From Persicirhabdus sediminis (GTDB taxonomy: Bacteria > Verrucomicrobiota > Verrucomicrobiia > Verrucomicrobiales > Akkermansiaceae), in NCBI RefSeq assembly GCF_016595495.1, contig NZ_JAENIM010000046.1:62001-126000 (forward strand): a stretch of 64,000 nucleotides of DNA, written 5' to 3'. Each line of letters begins with the position of its first letter. Positions within the stretch are counted from its first letter, which is position 1. Shown piece by piece: positions 60,983 to 64,000 of this stretch. The translations under genes and the position numbers were made by a program. The notes under the pieces were generated by a model. It was given only the letters and a program-made list of their open reading frames with translations. It was not told the DNA's origin and did no database searches.

Positions 60983-62881
60983 ATGAACACAATCGACCTC
61001 ATAGTATTCTTCGTCTTTATTGCCTCGGTGATTGGACTAGGTTTATTCAAATCTAAAGGCGAAGGCAAAGACTCCGAGTCTTACTTCCTAGCTGGCCGCG
61101 GCCTCATGTGGTGGCTCATCGGCGTATCACTCATTGCAGCCAACATCTCATCCGAACAGCTCGTTGGCATGTCTGGCTCAGCAGCTGATTACCTTGGCCT
61201 AGCAATTTCCAGCTACGAGTGGATGGCAGCTATCACCCTAGTTGTTGTTGCTTTCTTCTTTATCCCTTACTTCCTCAAGACTGGCATTTTCACCATGCCT
61301 CAGTTCCTTGAAAAACGTTACGGTAACGGCGCCCGCGTCATCATGGCTTTTATTACCATGATCATGTTAGTGCTCGTTAACCTGACTGGTATTATTTACG
61401 CAGGCGGCCTAACGATCAGCCAACTTTTTGCTGATAGCGAGACACTTAACCTAGGCCTCACTGGCTGGTGTTGGGTAATCGGCATGATTGCCGCTGTCTA
61501 CATCGCAGCTGGTGGTCTTAACGCCTCAGCTTGGGCCGACCTGATTCAAGGTATCGCTCTGGTTATTGGTGCCGCAATCATCACTTGGTTTGCACTTAAC
61601 AAACTGGGCGCAACTCCAATCGCCGAGCTCACAGCTGGTAGTGTCAACCCACACGATGTGGCCGATGACGCCAGCGGTGTGGAAAAACTCATCGCGCTCA
61701 ACCACGAGAAAATGCACATGGCGCTTCCTCGCTGGGACAAAAACATCCCCTGGACCGCGCTGATGATTGGTCTTTGGATTCCTAACTTCTACTACTGGGG
61801 TCTCAACCAATACATCACCCAACGTGTACTTGGTGCTCACTCACTCAAAGAAGGCCAAAAAGGCATCGTCTTTGCAGCGGGCATGAAGCTCATCGTTCCT
61901 TTTGTTGTCGTTATTCCAGGTATCATTTGTTTCAACCTGTTCAGCAAAGATCTAGCTGAGATTCACAATAACAGCGCCGCTGGTAAACAAGCTAACGCAA
62001 GCTACGAACAATACCTCGGCGATGCTGATAGTAAAACAGGCTTTGTCGCTAACATCCAGTGGGCTCGCCTACATGAAGAAGAGTCCAAAGCTATCGACGA
62101 GCACAACCTCGCCGTACTCGACGCCAATGGCGCTGACACCTCAGCTATCCGCAAGGACGGCATCTCTGAGGAAGAAAGATTTGCAACTATCCCAGCCATG
62201 CTCACAAGCAACAAGGCGATCTCTGTAGTTCCACTACAAGGTTACAAATACGACGCTTCACTCAACCTCATGATCAAGCGCCTGCTTCCTGAAAATTCAG
62301 GTCTGCAAGGATTTGTTCTCGCCGCTTTGTTTGGTGCGATTGTTAGCTCACTAGCAGCTGTTCTCAATGCCGCGTCTACCATTTTCACAATGGATTTCTA
62401 TCAACGTTACATCAACAAGGAGTCTTCCCAGAAAGGGTTAGTATTTGCTGGTCGTATCGCCGTAGGTATCTTTGCTGTCACAGGTTGCTTGCTTGCGCCT
62501 AACCTCGACAAGTTTGGTTCTATCTTCAAATACATTCAGGAGTTCCAGGGTTATATTTCTCCAGGTATCCTCGCTGTGTTTGTATTCGGAATGATTAACC
62601 GCCGCGCTCCTCAGTTAGCTGGTGTTGTTGGTCTGTGTATCAACCCATTCCTCTACGGTGCGCTGGCCTATACTACAGACCTCGCCTTCCTCGATGCGAT
62701 GGCTGTCTGCTTCTTCACCAACATGCTCATCATGTACGTCATCGGTATGCTTATGCCGCTTAAAGAGCCTGTTGAATTCCATAGCAATACCACTATGGAC
62801 ATGACTGGATCTCCAGGTGCCAAAACAGCAGGTATCGTTGTCTGTATTGCCACTGTAGCTCTGTACGTTATCTTCTGGTAA
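60983..62881 (+). CDS. Sodium/sugar symporter, SGLT family
   Basis: The start is the ATG at 60983 (MNTIDLIVFFVFIASVIGLG). A TTG 12 codons upstream is less likely. The 632-residue protein has about 14 membrane helices and the SSF signature set: SYFLAGRGLMWWLIGVSLIAANISSEQLVGMSG at the start, GGLNASAWADLIQG, WIPNFYYWGLNQYITQRVLGA, and AALFGAIVSSLAAVLNAASTIFTMDFY. The last segment is part of the sodium-binding core. Gene order after galK suggests galactose or a related hexose as substrate. A loop of about 120 residues (about 340-430) is longer than usual. Confidence 0.92.
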   Translation: MNTIDLIVFFVFIASVIGLGLFKSKGEGKDSESYFLAGRGLMWWLIGVSLIAANISSEQLVGMSGSAADYLGLAISSYEWMAAITLVVVAFFFIPYFLKTGIFTMPQFLEKRYGNGARVIMAFITMIMLVLVNLTGIIYAGGLTISQLFADSETLNLGLTGWCWVIGMIAAVYIAAGGLNASAWADLIQGIALVIGAAIITWFALNKLGATPIAELTAGSVNPHDVADDASGVEKLIALNHEKMHMALPRWDKNIPWTALMIGLWIPNFYYWGLNQYITQRVLGAHSLKEGQKGIVFAAGMKLIVPFVVVIPGIICFNLFSKDLAEIHNNSAAGKQANASYEQYLGDADSKTGFVANIQWARLHEEESKAIDEHNLAVLDANGADTSAIRKDGISEEERFATIPAMLTSNKAISVVPLQGYKYDASLNLMIKRLLPENSGLQGFVLAALFGAIVSSLAAVLNAASTIFTMDFYQRYINKESSQKGLVFAGRIAVGIFAVTGCLLAPNLDKFGSIFKYIQEFQGYISPGILAVFVFGMINRRAPQLAGVVGLCINPFLYGALAYTTDLAFLDAMAVCFFTNMLIMYVIGMLMPLKEPVEFHSNTTMDMTGSPGAKTAGIVVCIATVALYVIFW

Positions 62882-62906
62882 CCGATCACTAGCTAGAAAA
62901 TTTACC

Positions 62907-62940
62907 CATGCCCGAGGTCGCTGACCTCGGGCATTTTTTA
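62907..62940 (+). terminator. Rho-independent terminator after the sugar symporter
   Basis: The perfect stem ATGCCCGAGGTC/GACCTCGGGCAT with a GCT loop is followed by six T. Confidence 0.95.
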
Positions 62941-62996
62941 TGCCGCTCAGCATCCACTTCTTGCTTAGAAGATTAAACAAGCGTATTTTAGCGATT

Positions 62997-63908
62997 ATGA
63001 AATGGAAAGGTCGTCGCAGAAGTAGCCATGTGGAAGATAGACGCGGTCAGCAAGTCACTGGCTCCAGTTCTTCTAGAGCGGGTGCAGGCCTCCTGCTAGG
63101 ATTATTCATGCGTGCTGGCGGCAAAACCAAAATACTCATCGTCGTTGGCGCCTTAGTGGCCATTTTTGTTTTTAAAATCAACCCGCAGACGCTCCTTCAA
63201 TTTGCCAGCAGTGGAGGATCAGCTCCACAAGTTAGCCAAGTCTCCGAGGCACCTAACGACGAGATGCGCGCCTATTTAGAAACGATCAAAGCCGATAACG
63301 AAGATGTCTGGGCTAAAATATTCCAGGCGGATGGCAAAGTGTACAAACCATCAAAGATGGTCATCTATCACGACAAAACACCCATCCCCGGCGGACTGGC
63401 TGACTCTCGTATGGGGCCATTTTATATGCCCGCTAACGAAACTATCTACATCGACCCGCACTTTTTCAACGAACTCTCTAGCAAATTTGGCGCGCAGGGT
63501 GATTTTGCCCAAGCCTATGTAGTCGCTCATGAAGTGGGTCACCATGTGCAAAACCTGCTAGGATATAGCGATTACGTTCACCAACAACGTGGCAAAGTCT
63601 CTGAGGTAGAATATAACAAACTATCGGTGAGACTAGAGCTGCAGGCAGATTTTCTAGCTGGCGTATTTGCCCATCATGCCGACCGCCAGTTTAAGGAATT
63701 TCTCGAACAAGGAGACATCTCAGAAGCCATGCAATGTGCGCACGCTATCGGTGACGATACGCTGCAGAAAAGCGCTGGTAATAAAGTGGTGCCAGATTCA
63801 TTCACTCACGGAACTAGCGAACAACGCGCACGCTGGTTCGAGTTAGGTTATAAAACTGGTGACCTGGAGTACGGCGACACCTTCAGCATCGGCTACTCTC
63901 AGTTGTAA
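62997..63908 (+). CDS. YpfJ-type zinc metallopeptidase
   Basis: I choose the ATG at 62997 (MKWKGRRRSSHVEDRRGQQ) because this matches the conserved family start. The frame 19 codons longer would begin in the terminator. The 303-residue product has one membrane helix (about 42-60: ILIVVGALVAIFVFKINP) and the neutral zinc metallopeptidase domain. That domain has the HExxH motif in AYVVAHEVGHHVQNLLG, the third ligand region RLELQADFLAGVFAHHA, and FTHGTSEQRARWFELGYKTGD at the end. It is probably an inner-membrane-bound protease with its domain in the periplasm. Substrates are unknown. Confidence 0.92.
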   Translation: MKWKGRRRSSHVEDRRGQQVTGSSSSRAGAGLLLGLFMRAGGKTKILIVVGALVAIFVFKINPQTLLQFASSGGSAPQVSQVSEAPNDEMRAYLETIKADNEDVWAKIFQADGKVYKPSKMVIYHDKTPIPGGLADSRMGPFYMPANETIYIDPHFFNELSSKFGAQGDFAQAYVVAHEVGHHVQNLLGYSDYVHQQRGKVSEVEYNKLSVRLELQADFLAGVFAHHADRQFKEFLEQGDISEAMQCAHAIGDDTLQKSAGNKVVPDSFTHGTSEQRARWFELGYKTGDLEYGDTFSIGYSQL

Positions 63909-63927
63909 ATAACCCCGCTTGACCACT

Positions 63928-64000
63928 CTAATCAGACTTAATCATCGCTTGAGCCAAGGGACAGGAAGCAGTATCGACTTCAGCCCCGCTGCGATACTTC
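63928..64000 (-). CDS. Possible C-terminal end of a leftward gene cut by the window edge
   Basis: A minus-strand frame is open from the right edge to a TAG at 63928-63930 (ending SCPLAQAMIKSD), about 23 codons with coding-like composition. It lies 20 bases from the end of the convergent peptidase gene, a normal gap. Too little is present to name it. Confidence 0.35.
   Translation of the reverse strand, partial: KYRSGAEVDTASCPLAQAMIKSD

Overview
The window looks like a chromosomal segment of a member of the Verrucomicrobiota, probably a marine Verrucomicrobiae of moderate GC. This rests on the mix of gene families: a PEP-CTERM sorted protein, an ECF sigma factor followed by a FecR-type membrane protein, a type II secretion pseudopilin operon with divergent L/M/K subunits, a large bacterial SNF2 helicase, and a galK-SGLT pair. 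The words CAGCTGG and CTAG(CT) are unusually common almost everywhere, which gives the host DNA a recognisable signature.

Region 1 (1-2630) holds the start of a SirB1-like gene that runs off the left edge, a tRNA-Val(GAC) with its own terminator, and five tandem copies of a 227-228 bp hairpin-bearing repeat. Region 2 (2631-16135) is accessory. A roughly 200 bp module recurs before three unrelated ORFs, which gives a cassette-like look. The region also holds a PEP-CTERM gene, a YndJ-like/CrtA-like pair, an HD-domain gene with a decayed second copy 6.6 kb away, and, between those two copies, a 5 kb GC-rich gene that is probably foreign. That gene encodes a secreted metallophosphoesterase joined to an FGE-sulfatase domain.

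Region 3 (16239-27567) is mostly housekeeping: pheA, a TPR/coiled-coil protein, a MoeB-rhodanese protein, a predicted Na+/H+ antiporter with a two-hairpin leader over its ribosome binding site, ribE, a peroxiredoxin, hemY and a DEAD-box helicase. Region 4 (27577-30056) is a REP-associated tyrosine transposase (RAYT) between two inverted arrays of hairpin repeats. They share a TTTA-loop hairpin with the array beside tRNA-Val, so the three arrays plus the transposase look like one REP/RAYT system.

Region 5 (30123-38163, minus strand) is a type II secretion operon in the order gspG-H-I-J-K-L-M, a small exported protein, then the secretin gspD. The ATPase (gspE) and inner-membrane platform (gspF) are not in the window. 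Next come an orphan exbD, a DUF1232 protein, a SNF2 helicase with a lysine/alanine tail, a rhodanese lipoprotein with a cysteine-cluster protein, a class V aminotransferase, an ECF sigma/FecR pair, a methyltransferase with a UbiA-like membrane protein, a His-rich lipoprotein, floA, rplI and an SLC13 transporter.

The right end has a minus-strand pair, a catalytically degenerate NAD+ synthetase homologue and a beta-helix protein. It also has a galactose cluster (AraC regulator, galK, sodium/sugar symporter) and a YpfJ-type zinc peptidase. All assignments come from reading the sequence and recalling protein families. No database search was possible.
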